Assembly: GCA_944364615.1 (NCBI GenBank)
Contig: CALVWF010000002.1
Location: 186,001-250,000 of the forward strand
Direction: 5' to 3'
DNA: 64,000 bases
Source of the DNA: an uncultured Clostridia bacterium
GTDB lineage: Bacteria; Bacillota; Clostridia; Christensenellales; CAG-314
Below, piece after piece: positions 53,535 through 62,263 of this stretch; position 1 is the first letter of the stretch; every line of letters begins with the position of its first letter. The position numbers were made by a program, and so were the translations under genes. The notes beneath the pieces were generated by a model. It ran no database searches, was not told where the DNA came from, and worked only from the letters and a program-made list of their open reading frames with translations.

Positions 53535-54260
53535 ATGATTTTAAAGTCTGACGAAAAACTCGAAGATCTTCAATACAACGGATTGCAGATTATACAAAGC
53601 GACAGTCAGTACCGTTTTACGACGGATGCCGTGTTGCTTGCCAATTTTGTTCGCGATCTTAGCGGCAAGACTTGTGTAGACCTCGGAACGGGCAGCGCCG
53701 TTGTTGCGGTTCTGGTCGCAGCAAAGAAAAATCCCAAGCACGTTTATGCCGTGGAATTGCAACCGCAGTTGGCAGATATGGCAAGACGAACGGTGGCGTA
53801 CAACAATCTGACCGACAAAATCACAGTATTGTGCGAAGATATGCGTCAGTGTCGCAAGGACATCGGTTCGGTTGAGTGCGTGGTGTGCAATCCTCCTTAT
53901 CGCAGGGCGGGCAGCGGTGAAAAGCAACTTGCCTCGCACATTGCGCTGTGCAGACATGAGGTTGCAATTACGTTAAAAGAAGTAATAGAAACTGCGTCGG
54001 GACTTTTAAACACAGGCGGAGCGTTTTACATGGTGCATCAGATGAGCAGACTTGCCGAAATAATCTGTTTGTGCCGTGACAGCGCAATGAACGTCAAACA
54101 AGTATTGCCCGTGTGTTCGAGAAAAGGACATGATCCCAATCTGGTACTTGTCAGGGCGGTGCGATCGGGGAAACCCGATTGTGTATTCCATCAGCCGTTA
54201 CAGTTGTGGGAAGGCGACTTTGTGGAAAAACTTCAAAGATATAACGCTAACAAGAGGTAG
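53535..54260 (+). CDS. tRNA1(Val) A37 N6-methyltransferase family protein (TrmN6/YabB)
   Basis: A 241-residue SAM-dependent N6-adenine methyltransferase. VDLGTGSAVV near residue 48 is the SAM loop and NPPY at 119-122 the catalytic motif. Residues 10-35 (QIIQSDS...DAVLLANF) match the family start, confirming the ATG despite the missing RBS. It is followed five bases later by rsmI, as in many Bacillota. Confidence 0.9.
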   Translation: MILKSDEKLEDLQYNGLQIIQSDSQYRFTTDAVLLANFVRDLSGKTCVDLGTGSAVVAVLVAAKKNPKHVYAVELQPQLADMARRTVAYNNLTDKITVLCEDMRQCRKDIGSVECVVCNPPYRRAGSGEKQLASHIALCRHEVAITLKEVIETASGLLNTGGAFYMVHQMSRLAEIICLCRDSAMNVKQVLPVCSRKGHDPNLVLVRAVRSGKPDCVFHQPLQLWEGDFVEKLQRYNANKR

Positions 54261-54264
54261 AGCG

Positions 54265-55056
54265 ATGGTATATTTTGTAGCAACGCCTATAGGCAATTTG
54301 AAAGAGATTACATTCCGTGCCGTGGAAGTGTTGAAAGATGCGGATGCAATTTTTTGCGAAGACACAAGACATTCTTTGCCTCTGCTCAGACATTACGGAA
54401 TTGACAAACCTCTGTACAGTTACCACAAATACAATGAAAAGGGCAGTCTTGAATTCGTTTTGCAAATGGCTGAAAGCAAGAATATCGCAGTGATCAGCGA
54501 CGCGGGTATGCCCTGTATAAGCGATCCGGGAAATTTACTTGTCAACGCGCTTAACAGCCGTTCTATAGAATATACGGTTGTGTCCGGAGCAAGCGCGTTT
54601 GTAAATGCATTCGTGCTGTCAGGATTTTCCGTTCCGTTTACCTTTGCAGGATTTCTTCCCGAAAAGAATGCGGATCGCAAACGCTATATCGGCAAACTCG
54701 ACGATACAAACACCCTAATTTTTTATTTGTCGGTACACGACATTGTAAAGGACAGGGATTTTCTGTTGGAGCATCTGGGAGACAGGCGTGTCTGTCTTGT
54801 TAAGGAAATAAGCAAACTTCACGAAAAAGCACGGTTTTCAATGCTGTCCGAAATAGAGGACGACAGCAAAGGCGAATTCGTGCTTGTTGTTGAAGGAAAA
54901 CCTCGTGTACCCGACTGGGAAGGTCTTACTCCCGTTCAGCACGTAAATCTTCTTATAGAACAAGGAAGCGACAAAAACACTGCAATAAAGACCGTGGCAC
55001 GGCTTCGCGGCGTCAACAAAAATGAAATTTACCGTCTTGCAGTGAACAACGAATGA
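54265..55056 (+). CDS. rsmI: 16S rRNA C1402 2'-O-methyltransferase
   Basis: A 263-residue SAM-dependent tetrapyrrole-methylase-fold enzyme. VATPIGNLKEITFRAVEVL at the start, CEDTRHS and ISDAGMPCISDPG are diagnostic. The ATG at 54265 is set by agaggt and family alignment; the frame continues upstream inside trmN6. The C-terminal HARRRNA-type region (VARLRGVNKNEIYR) is present. Confidence 0.95.
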   Translation: MVYFVATPIGNLKEITFRAVEVLKDADAIFCEDTRHSLPLLRHYGIDKPLYSYHKYNEKGSLEFVLQMAESKNIAVISDAGMPCISDPGNLLVNALNSRSIEYTVVSGASAFVNAFVLSGFSVPFTFAGFLPEKNADRKRYIGKLDDTNTLIFYLSVHDIVKDRDFLLEHLGDRRVCLVKEISKLHEKARFSMLSEIEDDSKGEFVLVVEGKPRVPDWEGLTPVQHVNLLIEQGSDKNTAIKTVARLRGVNKNEIYRLAVNNE

Positions 55057-55427
55057 CAGATTGTTGTTCCTTTAAGGCGGTTAAATCTTGTTCGGAAAAA
55101 ATTTGTACTGTACGTTTTTTACACCGACGTACGGTTGCTTTTTGACAACTACCATAGACAAATACGGAATTTTCCGTTTACATAAGAATAAAATCAAAAG
55201 GAAAAGGTAATGAAAAACAAAGCATTTACTATTGGTCGATGTTCTTGTATAAAAATTACACTTTAAGTTAGATGTTATGAATAAAAGCATTATAGCCCGT
55301 GCTGTTGCGCGGGCGTTTTTTTTGGCACGGAAAGGAGAAAAAGACAAAAAGGTGTGATATAATTAGCGTGCGTTCCTGAGGGGCGGAACGTCGGATAGGG
55401 CGGGGCTGTATTCCGTAACATATTTTT
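55057..55427. other. Intergenic stretch with a terminator and leader hairpin
   Basis: Contains a terminator (55295-55324), a possible 18-codon frame at 55210-55266 with a purine-rich RBS, a TATAAT at 55357, and a CGTTCC/GGAACG hairpin near 55371-55390. The small frame is too short to call. Confidence 0.4.
55295..55324 (+). terminator. Rho-independent terminator downstream of rsmI
   Basis: gcccgtgc / gcgcgggc arms and a T8 run, about 240 bases past rsmI. Confidence 0.75.
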
Positions 55428-55444
55428 AAGGAGTGTTGTGGTAT

Positions 55445-56095
55445 ATGGATATGGAAGTTTTTATCCGTTCGGTTCTGGATTTTATCGGTAAAAGCAACAA
55501 TTTTTCCTATCTTGCGTATTCGGTACTCGTGTGTGTGCTGACAGAAATCGTCAAGAAAATATTTGTGAAAAAAGTTGCTGTGGATGTGATGCACAAGTTT
55601 GACGTTGCTGTCATACTGCCGTTTATTTTCGGTACGTTGCTTGCTTTTGCAGACGCTTTGTGCGAAGTTGGGTTGGCATTTACTGCCGAAACCGTGTACA
55701 ATGCGCTTGTGGAAGGTTTGTCCGTCGGTGCGTTTGCCACGCTTATTTTCAAGTTTGGCAAGAGCATTTCCGGTAACAGCCTGTCCAACCTGTTGAAAGA
55801 CGATGTCTTTGGCATTTTCTATACGCAGATGTTGTATTTCGGCACGGCAAAGCAACAGATGCAGGAAGGTTCTCTCACGTTTACGGAATTTTTGCAGCAA
55901 GTGCAACTGGTCGCTTCAAAGGCGCAGGAAATATACTCCGCCGAAGATGACGATGAAGTAAAGCGCAGTAAATTGGTGCAGTTGATGGGAGGCATCGTCA
56001 GCAGTCAGACAATGTCGCAGGCTGTTGCGGTGATACACCGTGCTTTGCTGTCACATTACGAAAAATCGGAAACAAACAAACAGACTGCGTCCTGA
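55445..56095 (+). CDS. Unknown membrane protein
   Basis: Not recognised. It has 216 residues: two or three hydrophobic segments within residues 15-110, then a helical acidic region (130-190; SAEDDDEVKR) probably in the cytoplasm. aaggag is 11 bases before the ATG; GTG and TTG codons nearer to it are possible starts. Overall layout is reminiscent of holin-like proteins but no family match is claimed. Confidence 0.65.
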   Translation: MDMEVFIRSVLDFIGKSNNFSYLAYSVLVCVLTEIVKKIFVKKVAVDVMHKFDVAVILPFIFGTLLAFADALCEVGLAFTAETVYNALVEGLSVGAFATLIFKFGKSISGNSLSNLLKDDVFGIFYTQMLYFGTAKQQMQEGSLTFTEFLQQVQLVASKAQEIYSAEDDDEVKRSKLVQLMGGIVSSQTMSQAVAVIHRALLSHYEKSETNKQTAS

Positions 56096-56104
56096 CGCTG
56101 TCTT

Positions 56105-56130
56105 AGGGGGAAATAAATTCCCCCTTTTTG
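56105..56130 (+). terminator. Terminator of the unknown membrane protein gene
   Basis: agggggaa / ttccccct arms and T5, ten bases after the stop codon. Confidence 0.9.
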
Positions 56131-56155
56131 TTTGTAAAACCCATTACGTACTAAG

Positions 56156-56201
56156 TTTGTCAGGCAACTGTGAAACATTTGCACGCAACTTGCCTGACAA
56201 A
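56156..56201. repeat. Perfect 12-bp inverted repeat before the YitT pair
   Basis: TTTGTCAGGCAA / TTGCCTGACAAA with a 22-nt loop and no T run. A partial third copy (TTGCCTGTCA) lies near 56226. About 210 bases before the first YitT gene. Confidence 0.6.
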
Positions 56202-56410
56202 ACAATTTAAATGCGCTTTCCTTTTATTGCCTGTCAGACGGCGTTTTTGCTCAAATAAACGTTTGTGCGCACTAAAAATTTTAACGCTTTTGCAGTGCAT
56301 TAAACAAGTAGTGCAACTAAGTGCTTTTCTTTGGAGAAGTTTATATAAAACAATTGCAAATTAGCCGTTTCGGTGATATATTTATTGTGTTGTTTTGGGA
56401 GGATGGCAAC

Positions 56411-57286
56411 GTGTGGAAAAAGTTTTTCAGAAAAGTATATGAATACTTTATTGTGGCATTGGCAAGCGCGCTCAATGCCCTTTCGTTGCATGCATTCGTC
56501 AACCCCAATCACATGGTTCCAGGCGGTTTCAGCGGAATTTCATCCATAATTTACTATTTTGTCCCCAACGGAGATATGTCGCTGATCTATCTGCTGATAA
56601 ACATTCCGTTGCTTTTGGTTTCGCTTATATTTTTACGCGGCGATTACACTTTCAAGACTATATGGGCTACGGTGGTGTGCAGCGCAGTGCTTGCGATTCT
56701 CCCGCCCGATCTCATTTTCGTGCGTTCAAAACTTATAGCCGTCATTTTCGGCGGCGTGATGATAGGTATTTCCATGTATGTTGCCGTACAGTATAATGGC
56801 AGTAACGGCGGTACCGAGGTCATTGCCAAGATAGTGTACAAATACCGTCCCGAAGTAGACCTTTCCAAGGTGATATTCTTAGCAAATACGGCAATTCTGA
56901 TTTGCGGAAGCATGTTGCTTATATTTGTTCAGCATCAGGAAGTCTGGGTGGTTGTTTATTCGTTTATATACGTTTTCTGCGGTTCGGAATTTATGGGTAT
57001 GTTGCAGAGAGGTTTTGACCATCCGCAAAAATTCATTATTATTACCGAGCATCCCGACAAAATGAAAAAGGTAATTTTAAAACGTTTTCACCGCGGGCTT
57101 ACGTGTATGGATGTCATCGACAAATACGGCAAGGAAGGTCGCACCGCGCTTGTCGTGGTAGTGCAGTACAGACAGGCAAGTATTCTCAAAAGAATAATCA
57201 GAAAATACGATCCGGATTCTTTCACGATAGTAAAAGATATTTACGACGTCTTTTCCCGTCCTACATTCAACAGGAGTTACAAGTAA
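56411..57286 (+). CDS. YitT-family membrane protein (first of pair)
   Basis: A 291-residue protein with five or six membrane segments (DUF161) and a C-terminal cytoplasmic DUF2179 domain (from about residue 205). VNPNHMVPGGFSGIS and GSNGGTEVIAKI are the paired family motifs. A GTG start at 56411 is chosen for gggagg eight bases upstream. Function of the family is unsettled. Overlaps the next YitT gene by one base. Confidence 0.86.
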   Translation: MWKKFFRKVYEYFIVALASALNALSLHAFVNPNHMVPGGFSGISSIIYYFVPNGDMSLIYLLINIPLLLVSLIFLRGDYTFKTIWATVVCSAVLAILPPDLIFVRSKLIAVIFGGVMIGISMYVAVQYNGSNGGTEVIAKIVYKYRPEVDLSKVIFLANTAILICGSMLLIFVQHQEVWVVVYSFIYVFCGSEFMGMLQRGFDHPQKFIIITEHPDKMKKVILKRFHRGLTCMDVIDKYGKEGRTALVVVVQYRQASILKRIIRKYDPDSFTIVKDIYDVFSRPTFNRSYK

Positions 57287-58245
57287 TGACTAAACAGGTG
57301 TTCTTGCACAATTTAAAAGAGTTTTGTATTATTCTGGTTGCAACCGCGCTTACTGCGTTGTCGGTGGAAGTGTTTCTTATACCCGCCGACGTAATAGTGG
57401 GCGGAGCAATCGGAGTGGCTTCTTTGCTGGATATAGTGCTGTCTGCCGACAGTTGGTATTTTTCCAGCGGAGTGTGGGTATTTGCGCTCAATATTCCGAT
57501 AATGATTTACTGCTTCGTGCGTTACAGACGCAGATTTGCCGTAAAGACTTTTTTATACGTGGCGTTTCTTTCCGTAGAACTTATATTGTTGCGTATATTT
57601 AACGTATCTCAATTTATGGGACAGTTTCTCAACAAATCCGATGGCATTACCGACAAAGTAATGTACGCGTTGCTGGGCGGAGCATTGCAGGGACTTGCGT
57701 TGCCTCTGATGTTGTCGGTAAACAGTTCTACCGGCGGCAGCGATATAGTGGGACTGATACTTCAACAGCGTACAAAACGGTCAAGCCGCGAAAGCATGCG
57801 TGCCGTATTCATTGCGAATTTCATTGTAATTGCCCTTTCTGCAATTGTCGTTAATTATGTCAAAGGACTTCAACAGGCGGTAGATCTGATTGTTTATTCC
57901 GTTGCGGGACTGTTTGTCTGCGAAATAGTGCAGGAATTCGTATTCAAGGGATTTTCTTCCGCCGTGGAACTGGAAATAACTACCGACAAAGCGGAAGAGA
58001 TGGCGGCGCGCCTGCGCAGCGAACTCAAAAGAGGCACTACGTTGATAAAGGTGCAGGGCGGTTACTCGCATACAGACAAACTGATGGTACTGTGCGTAGT
58101 ACACAAACGTCAGTTGACGCGCGCAAGACGAATCATACGCGAAGTGGACGAAACGGCGTTTGCCTATGTCGAAAACGTCAAAGAAGTCATCGGCAAAGGA
58201 TTTGCCAACAAAGAACTGGAATTGCAATCGGAAGAAGACGTGTGA
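57286..58245 (+). CDS. YitT-family membrane protein (second of pair)
   Basis: A 319-residue paralogue of the preceding gene with the same layout. IPADVIVGGAIGVASL and NSSTGGSDIVGLI replace the motifs of the first, and the DUF2179 tail begins near residue 230. The TAATG overlap implies coupled translation, so the two may form a heteromer. A strong terminator follows. Confidence 0.88.
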   Translation: MTKQVFLHNLKEFCIILVATALTALSVEVFLIPADVIVGGAIGVASLLDIVLSADSWYFSSGVWVFALNIPIMIYCFVRYRRRFAVKTFLYVAFLSVELILLRIFNVSQFMGQFLNKSDGITDKVMYALLGGALQGLALPLMLSVNSSTGGSDIVGLILQQRTKRSSRESMRAVFIANFIVIALSAIVVNYVKGLQQAVDLIVYSVAGLFVCEIVQEFVFKGFSSAVELEITTDKAEEMAARLRSELKRGTTLIKVQGGYSHTDKLMVLCVVHKRQLTRARRIIREVDETAFAYVENVKEVIGKGFANKELELQSEEDV

Positions 58246-58272
58246 TTTTAAACTTACAGATTTGCAGAAAAT

Positions 58273-58304
58273 AAAATGCGACGGAAGTCCGTCGCATTTT
58301 TTTT
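58273..58304. terminator. Terminator after the YitT pair
   Basis: aaatgcgacgga / tccgtcgcattt stem and T8; converging transcripts from the microprotein gene may use it too. Confidence 0.9.
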
Positions 58305-58346
58305 CTGTAGTTTTTCTTTTGTAATAAGTACAGTTACCCTTTGTTG

Positions 58347-58577
58347 CTATCTGCAACCGTGCTTTACTGTCAAGCCGCCGCAGCACATAAGCAACGCTAT
58401 CATCAGGATAAGACATGTGGGGTTGATGGTGAAACTGAAGTTGTGCATTTTACCGCCGCAGCAACACAGGAAGAGGATGATGAGCAGTATCCATGTGCAG
58501 TTTCCCAAACCGCAACCACAGCCGCAACCTGTATCGGTAGTACAGGTATTTTCATTGTTGAACAATCCGTTGAACAT
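58347..58577 (-). CDS. Cys-rich membrane microprotein
   Basis: Not recognised. It has 76 residues, 12 of them Cys. A TGCGCGCG cluster (16-23), then a hydrophobic segment ending in LCCCGG (28-42), and a second hydrophobic segment ending in MCCGG (53-68): an approximate internal repeat. A strong RBS (ggaggt) precedes the ATG, and a tight TACCCC/GGGGTA hairpin lies just before it, supporting a real gene. It may bind metal or cluster at the membrane or spore surface; that is speculation. Confidence 0.72.
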   Translation of the reverse strand: MFNGLFNNENTCTTDTGCGCGCGLGNCTWILLIILFLCCCGGKMHNFSFTINPTCLILMIALLMCCGGLTVKHGCR

Positions 58578-58678
58578 TATTGTACCTCCGTTTACCCCTC
58601 GGGGTAGATTTACGAACTATTTGTAGTCCTAATTCACAATATGGTGCACATTCAATTTGTGTTACTCTGTTGTAATTG

Positions 58679-58707
58679 TTTACAATATTTTAAATATTGT
58701 GTATAAT
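58679..58707 (+). promoter_or_regulatory. Promoter of the panT-coaX unit
   Basis: TTTACA, 17 bases, consensus TATAAT, giving a leader of about 95 bases. Confidence 0.72.
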
Positions 58708-58712
58708 AATTA

Positions 58713-58806
58713 ACAGGTCGTATCGGCATGCCGAACGATACTTTATAGTTTATTCTTTTACTGTAAAAAGAACCGATATTGCAATGCAAGTCGGATTGGA
58801 GAAATT
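58713..58806 (+). promoter_or_regulatory. Structured leader of panT-coaX, candidate cis-regulatory RNA
   Basis: GTATCG (58720) can pair with CGATAC (58736) or, shifted by one base, TATCGG with CCGATA (58773). The latter also can pair with TCGG (58791), next to the RBS ggag (58798). These are mutually exclusive. A TTCTTTT/AAAAGAA hairpin (58753-58772) lies between. It matches no riboswitch class that I recognise. Confidence 0.45.
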
Positions 58807-59439
58807 ATGGTAAACGACAAAAAAGGCTATTCTATAGCCCTTTACGCAATGATGCTCGCACTGATTTTTGTGGCAATGATGCTCGACCGTCTTATTAGTC
58901 TTGCGTTGCCCGTGTCAATGGCGCTTTTAACGCTGACGGTGACATTCAGTTGCTGTTTCTGGCGAAACAGTTGGACAAACGGAGTACTTGCCTGCACGTT
59001 TTTCGGAGTGGCGTCAATGATAAAAGGGTTTATTTTCCCGGAGATTATTCCCGTAAGCATCAATCCTCTTGTATCCGTGTTGCCTCGTGCGATAATGGGT
59101 TTTGCCGCATTCGGCACATACCGTCTGATGCTTAAACTTACACAAAAACACAAGACCTACGGCAGACAGGTGGCATGTATTACGGTTGCTGTTTTAGTCG
59201 GGCTTGTGGTAAACACTTTGCTTTATCTTTCCGCCGTAAATCTTTACAAGATTTTTTTGAAGGAAGAGTACAACGGCGTATTTGCAACTATATATCTTGT
59301 GCTTTTTACCAATATAATTCCCGAATATGCCGTTTCGTTACTGTTGGTTCCGCACATTGTGCTTGCATTGCGCAAGGCGACACACCTCGGTACTGAAGGC
59401 AAACTGACGCCTGCTCGTCCCGACAATGACAAGGAGTAA
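58807..59439 (+). CDS. ECF transporter S component, probably pantothenate (PanT-like)
   Basis: A 210-residue protein with six hydrophobic segments and family-like motifs (VLPRAIMGFAAFG; NTLLY). It looks like an ECF substrate-binding component. The gene is followed five bases later by coaX, whose product phosphorylates pantothenate, so pantothenate is the likely ligand; this is a context inference. It would use the EcfA1A2T module at 24-27 kb. ggag precedes the ATG. Confidence 0.75.
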   Translation: MVNDKKGYSIALYAMMLALIFVAMMLDRLISLALPVSMALLTLTVTFSCCFWRNSWTNGVLACTFFGVASMIKGFIFPEIIPVSINPLVSVLPRAIMGFAAFGTYRLMLKLTQKHKTYGRQVACITVAVLVGLVVNTLLYLSAVNLYKIFLKEEYNGVFATIYLVLFTNIIPEYAVSLLLVPHIVLALRKATHLGTEGKLTPARPDNDKE

Positions 59440-59443
59440 ATTT

Positions 59444-60223
59444 ATGATAATGGCTGTTGACATTGGCAACACCAATGTGAAAATAGGTATTTTTGACAAC
59501 GGAGTAATGACAAACTCCTTTAAAATGAGCACGATTATCAACCGCACGTCCGACGAATACGTTGCCGTACTCACTCAGTTGCTTCATCACAACAACATCA
59601 GACTGGAAGACATCAGGGGCGCGATTATTTCTTCGGTCATACCGCAGTTGGATTACACCTTTTCCAATGTTATAAGTTACTGTTTCGGAATAAAGCCTCT
59701 CGTACTGGGCGTAGGAGTCAAGACGGGGTTGCACATTAAATACGATTCTCCGCGCGAACTGGGAAGCGACCGTATCGCTACATGCGTCGCCGCCGTTAAG
59801 GAAGCGGGCGCTCCAGTTATAGTGGTGGACTTCGGTACCGCGACGACAGTAAACGTAGTCAACGAAAAACACGAATTCCTGGGCGGGTGTATCACGCTCG
59901 GAATACGTTCCACAAGCGACGCGTTGAGCCGTCAGACAGCCAAACTGCCCAGCGTTGAGTTGAAGGCTCCCGGAAAAATAGTCGCTCAATCCACATCCAA
60001 GGCTATACAAAGCGGTATTATTTACGGTACTGTTGGGCAAATTAAATATATCGTGGAAAAAATCAAGCAGGAAACGGGACTCGTCAATGCCAAAGTAGTA
60101 GCCACGGGCGGAATGTCCGAACTGGTTTACGGCGTGGAAAAAATATTTGACTATATCGACCGTGCATTGTCTTTGAAGGGACTTTACGAAATATACAGAC
60201 TCAACAGCGACAAATTACAGTGA
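59444..60223 (+). CDS. coaX: Type III pantothenate kinase
   Basis: First step of CoA synthesis, needing a monovalent cation. A 259-residue ASKHA-fold enzyme: VDIGNTN near residue 5 binds ATP phosphate, LGSDR near residue 105 carries the catalytic Asp, and VDFGTATTV the second phosphate loop. The ATG at 59444 is set by aaggag. Linked to the S component gene directly upstream. Confidence 0.94.
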   Translation: MIMAVDIGNTNVKIGIFDNGVMTNSFKMSTIINRTSDEYVAVLTQLLHHNNIRLEDIRGAIISSVIPQLDYTFSNVISYCFGIKPLVLGVGVKTGLHIKYDSPRELGSDRIATCVAAVKEAGAPVIVVDFGTATTVNVVNEKHEFLGGCITLGIRSTSDALSRQTAKLPSVELKAPGKIVAQSTSKAIQSGIIYGTVGQIKYIVEKIKQETGLVNAKVVATGGMSELVYGVEKIFDYIDRALSLKGLYEIYRLNSDKLQ

Positions 60224-60231
60224 TATATCTT

Positions 60232-60265
60232 CCCCGACTTGTGTTTGCGCAGTCGGGGTTTGTTT
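60232..60265 (+). terminator. Terminator-like hairpin after coaX
   Basis: ccccgact / agtcgggg stem followed by tttgtttg; U tract interrupted, so termination may be partial. Confidence 0.6.
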
Positions 60266-60289
60266 GCACATACGGTTACAGGAGAGAAC

Positions 60290-62263
60290 ATGGATTTCAA
60301 GTTACATTCCAAATACAGCCCTTGCGGCGACCAGCCTACGGCAATAAACGGTCTTGTTGAAGGACTGAACAGCGGATTGCGCACACAGGTTTTAAGGGGC
60401 GTTACGGGCAGCGGCAAGACGTTTACTATGGCAAACGTGATTGCGGCGGTCAATCGTCCCGCGCTTGTCGTGTGTCACAACAAGACGCTTGCCGCTCAGT
60501 TGTGCAACGAATTCCGCGAATTTTTTCCGGAGAACAGGGTGGAGTTTTTCGTGTCCTATTACGATTACTATATGCCCGAAAGTTATATTCCGTCCAGGGA
60601 TCTGTATATTGAAAAGGAAATAGACATCAATGACGAAATAGACAAGTTGCGTCACAGCGCCACTTGCTCGCTGTTCGAACGGCGCGATACGATAGTGGTT
60701 GCAAGCGTGTCTTGTATATACGGTCTGGGCGCGCCCGGCGAATACTATAAGATGAGTTTGTCCATGCGTCCCGGGGACAAGGTTTCCCGTGAAGAAATCA
60801 TCAAGAAACTGGTGTCCATTCAATACACACGCAACGACATAGACTTCAAGAGAGGCACTTTCCGTGTCCGTGGCGACACGTTGGAAATTTTTCCCGCATC
60901 TGCCTCCGAACACGCTTTGCGCGTGGAATTCTGGGGAGATGAAATCGAACGCATTTCCGAAACGGAAGTCGTTACGGGAAATACCGTGGCAACGTTGCTG
61001 CACAGTATAGTATTTCCCGCAAGTCACTATGTGGTAGAGGGCGTTACTATGGAAAGCGCGTTGAAGCAGATACGCGCGGACATGGAGAAGGAAGTAAAGG
61101 CTTTCGAAGATAAAGGCAGAATAGTAGAAGCGCAAAGACTGCATCAGCGTGTGTCCTACGACCTCGAAATGATGGCGGAAATGGGATATTGCAGCGGCGT
61201 GGAAAATTATTCGAGATATTTTGACGGCAGGGAAAAGGGTATGCCACCCTATACATTGCTTGACTATTTCCCCGAAGACTTTATTACCTTTATAGACGAA
61301 AGTCATATTACCATTCCGCAAATACGCGGAATGTACAACGGCGACCGCGCGAGAAAGGACAATCTTGTAGGTTACGGATTCCGTATGACCAGCGCTTACG
61401 ACAACAGGCCGCTGACCTTTGACGAATTCGATTCGCGTATAGGACAACTGATATGCGTTTCCGCAACGCCCGCAAGTTACGAGATGTCCGAGGCGGATAA
61501 AGTTTGCGAACAACTGATACGCCCCACAGGATTGCTCGATCCCAAGGTGGAAGTGCGCAAAGTGGAAGGACAGATTGACGACCTGTTGGGAGAAATACAC
61601 AAGGTAACGATGAACAACGGCAGAGTGCTTGTGACCACTCTTACCAAGCGAATGGCGGAAAATCTTACCGACTATCTTGCCAAACACAATATACGGGTAA
61701 GGTATATGCACTCGGAAATCGACACGCTGGAACGCGTGGAAATAGTTTCTGCACTGAAAAAAGGCGAATTCGACGTGCTTGTGGGCATTAACCTGTTGCG
61801 TGAAGGACTGGATATACCGCAGGTTCAACTTGTGGCGATACTGGACGCCGACAAAGAAGGATTTTTGCGCAGCGAAACATCCTTGATACAGACTATAGGC
61901 CGTGCCGCGCGTAACGCCGAAGGCAGGGTAATAATGTACGCCGACGTAATGACGGACAGTATGAAACGTGCCATAGAGGAAACAAACCGCCGACGTGAAA
62001 TTCAGAATCAGTACAACGTGGAACACGGAATAGTACCGAAAACCATCGAACATCAGGTGGAAAACACATTGGAAATAACGGTAAAACAGTCTGCGACCAT
62101 GACGGTCGATCAGTTGAAACGAGAAATTTCCAACCTTACCCAGCGCATGAAAACTGCGGCAAGTCAACTGGATTTCGAACAGGCGATAGTATTGCGTGAG
62201 CAGGTGGCAAAATTAAGTAAAAAACTGCAAAAGGCTCAATCGGCCAAAAAGGGCAACAAATGA
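60290..62263 (+). CDS. uvrB: Excinuclease ABC subunit B
   Basis: A 657-residue damage-verifying helicase. Walker A GVTGSGKT near residue 37, the beta-hairpin [12 protein letters not shown] near 90, DESH helicase box II, and the C-terminal UVR domain (about 617-650) that recruits UvrC. The ATG at 60290 follows ggagag. Its stop overlaps the uvrA start (ATGA). Confidence 0.97.
   Translation: MDFKLHSKYSPCGDQPTAINGLVEGLNSGLRTQVLRGVTGSGKTFTMANVIAAVNRPALVVCHNKTLAAQLCNEFREFFPENRVEFFVSYYDYYMPESYIPSRDLYIEKEIDINDEIDKLRHSATCSLFERRDTIVVASVSCIYGLGAPGEYYKMSLSMRPGDKVSREEIIKKLVSIQYTRNDIDFKRGTFRVRGDTLEIFPASASEHALRVEFWGDEIERISETEVVTGNTVATLLHSIVFPASHYVVEGVTMESALKQIRADMEKEVKAFEDKGRIVEAQRLHQRVSYDLEMMAEMGYCSGVENYSRYFDGREKGMPPYTLLDYFPEDFITFIDESHITIPQIRGMYNGDRARKDNLVGYGFRMTSAYDNRPLTFDEFDSRIGQLICVSATPASYEMSEADKVCEQLIRPTGLLDPKVEVRKVEGQIDDLLGEIHKVTMNNGRVLVTTLTKRMAENLTDYLAKHNIRVRYMHSEIDTLERVEIVSALKKGEFDVLVGINLLREGLDIPQVQLVAILDADKEGFLRSETSLIQTIGRAARNAEGRVIMYADVMTDSMKRAIEETNRRREIQNQYNVEHGIVPKTIEHQVENTLEITVKQSATMTVDQLKREISNLTQRMKTAASQLDFEQAIVLREQVAKLSKKLQKAQSAKKGNK

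Noticed and set aside
55267-55357. Small 26-codon frame at about 55278
   Set aside because: It runs straight through a strong terminator hairpin and T run, so coding is unlikely.
60392-62167. Long open frame antisense to uvrB (591 codons, minus strand)
   Set aside because: It lies wholly opposite a convincing uvrB; its protein is rich in His, Cys, Phe and Tyr with no family pattern and no RBS. It arises from codon bias of uvrB.
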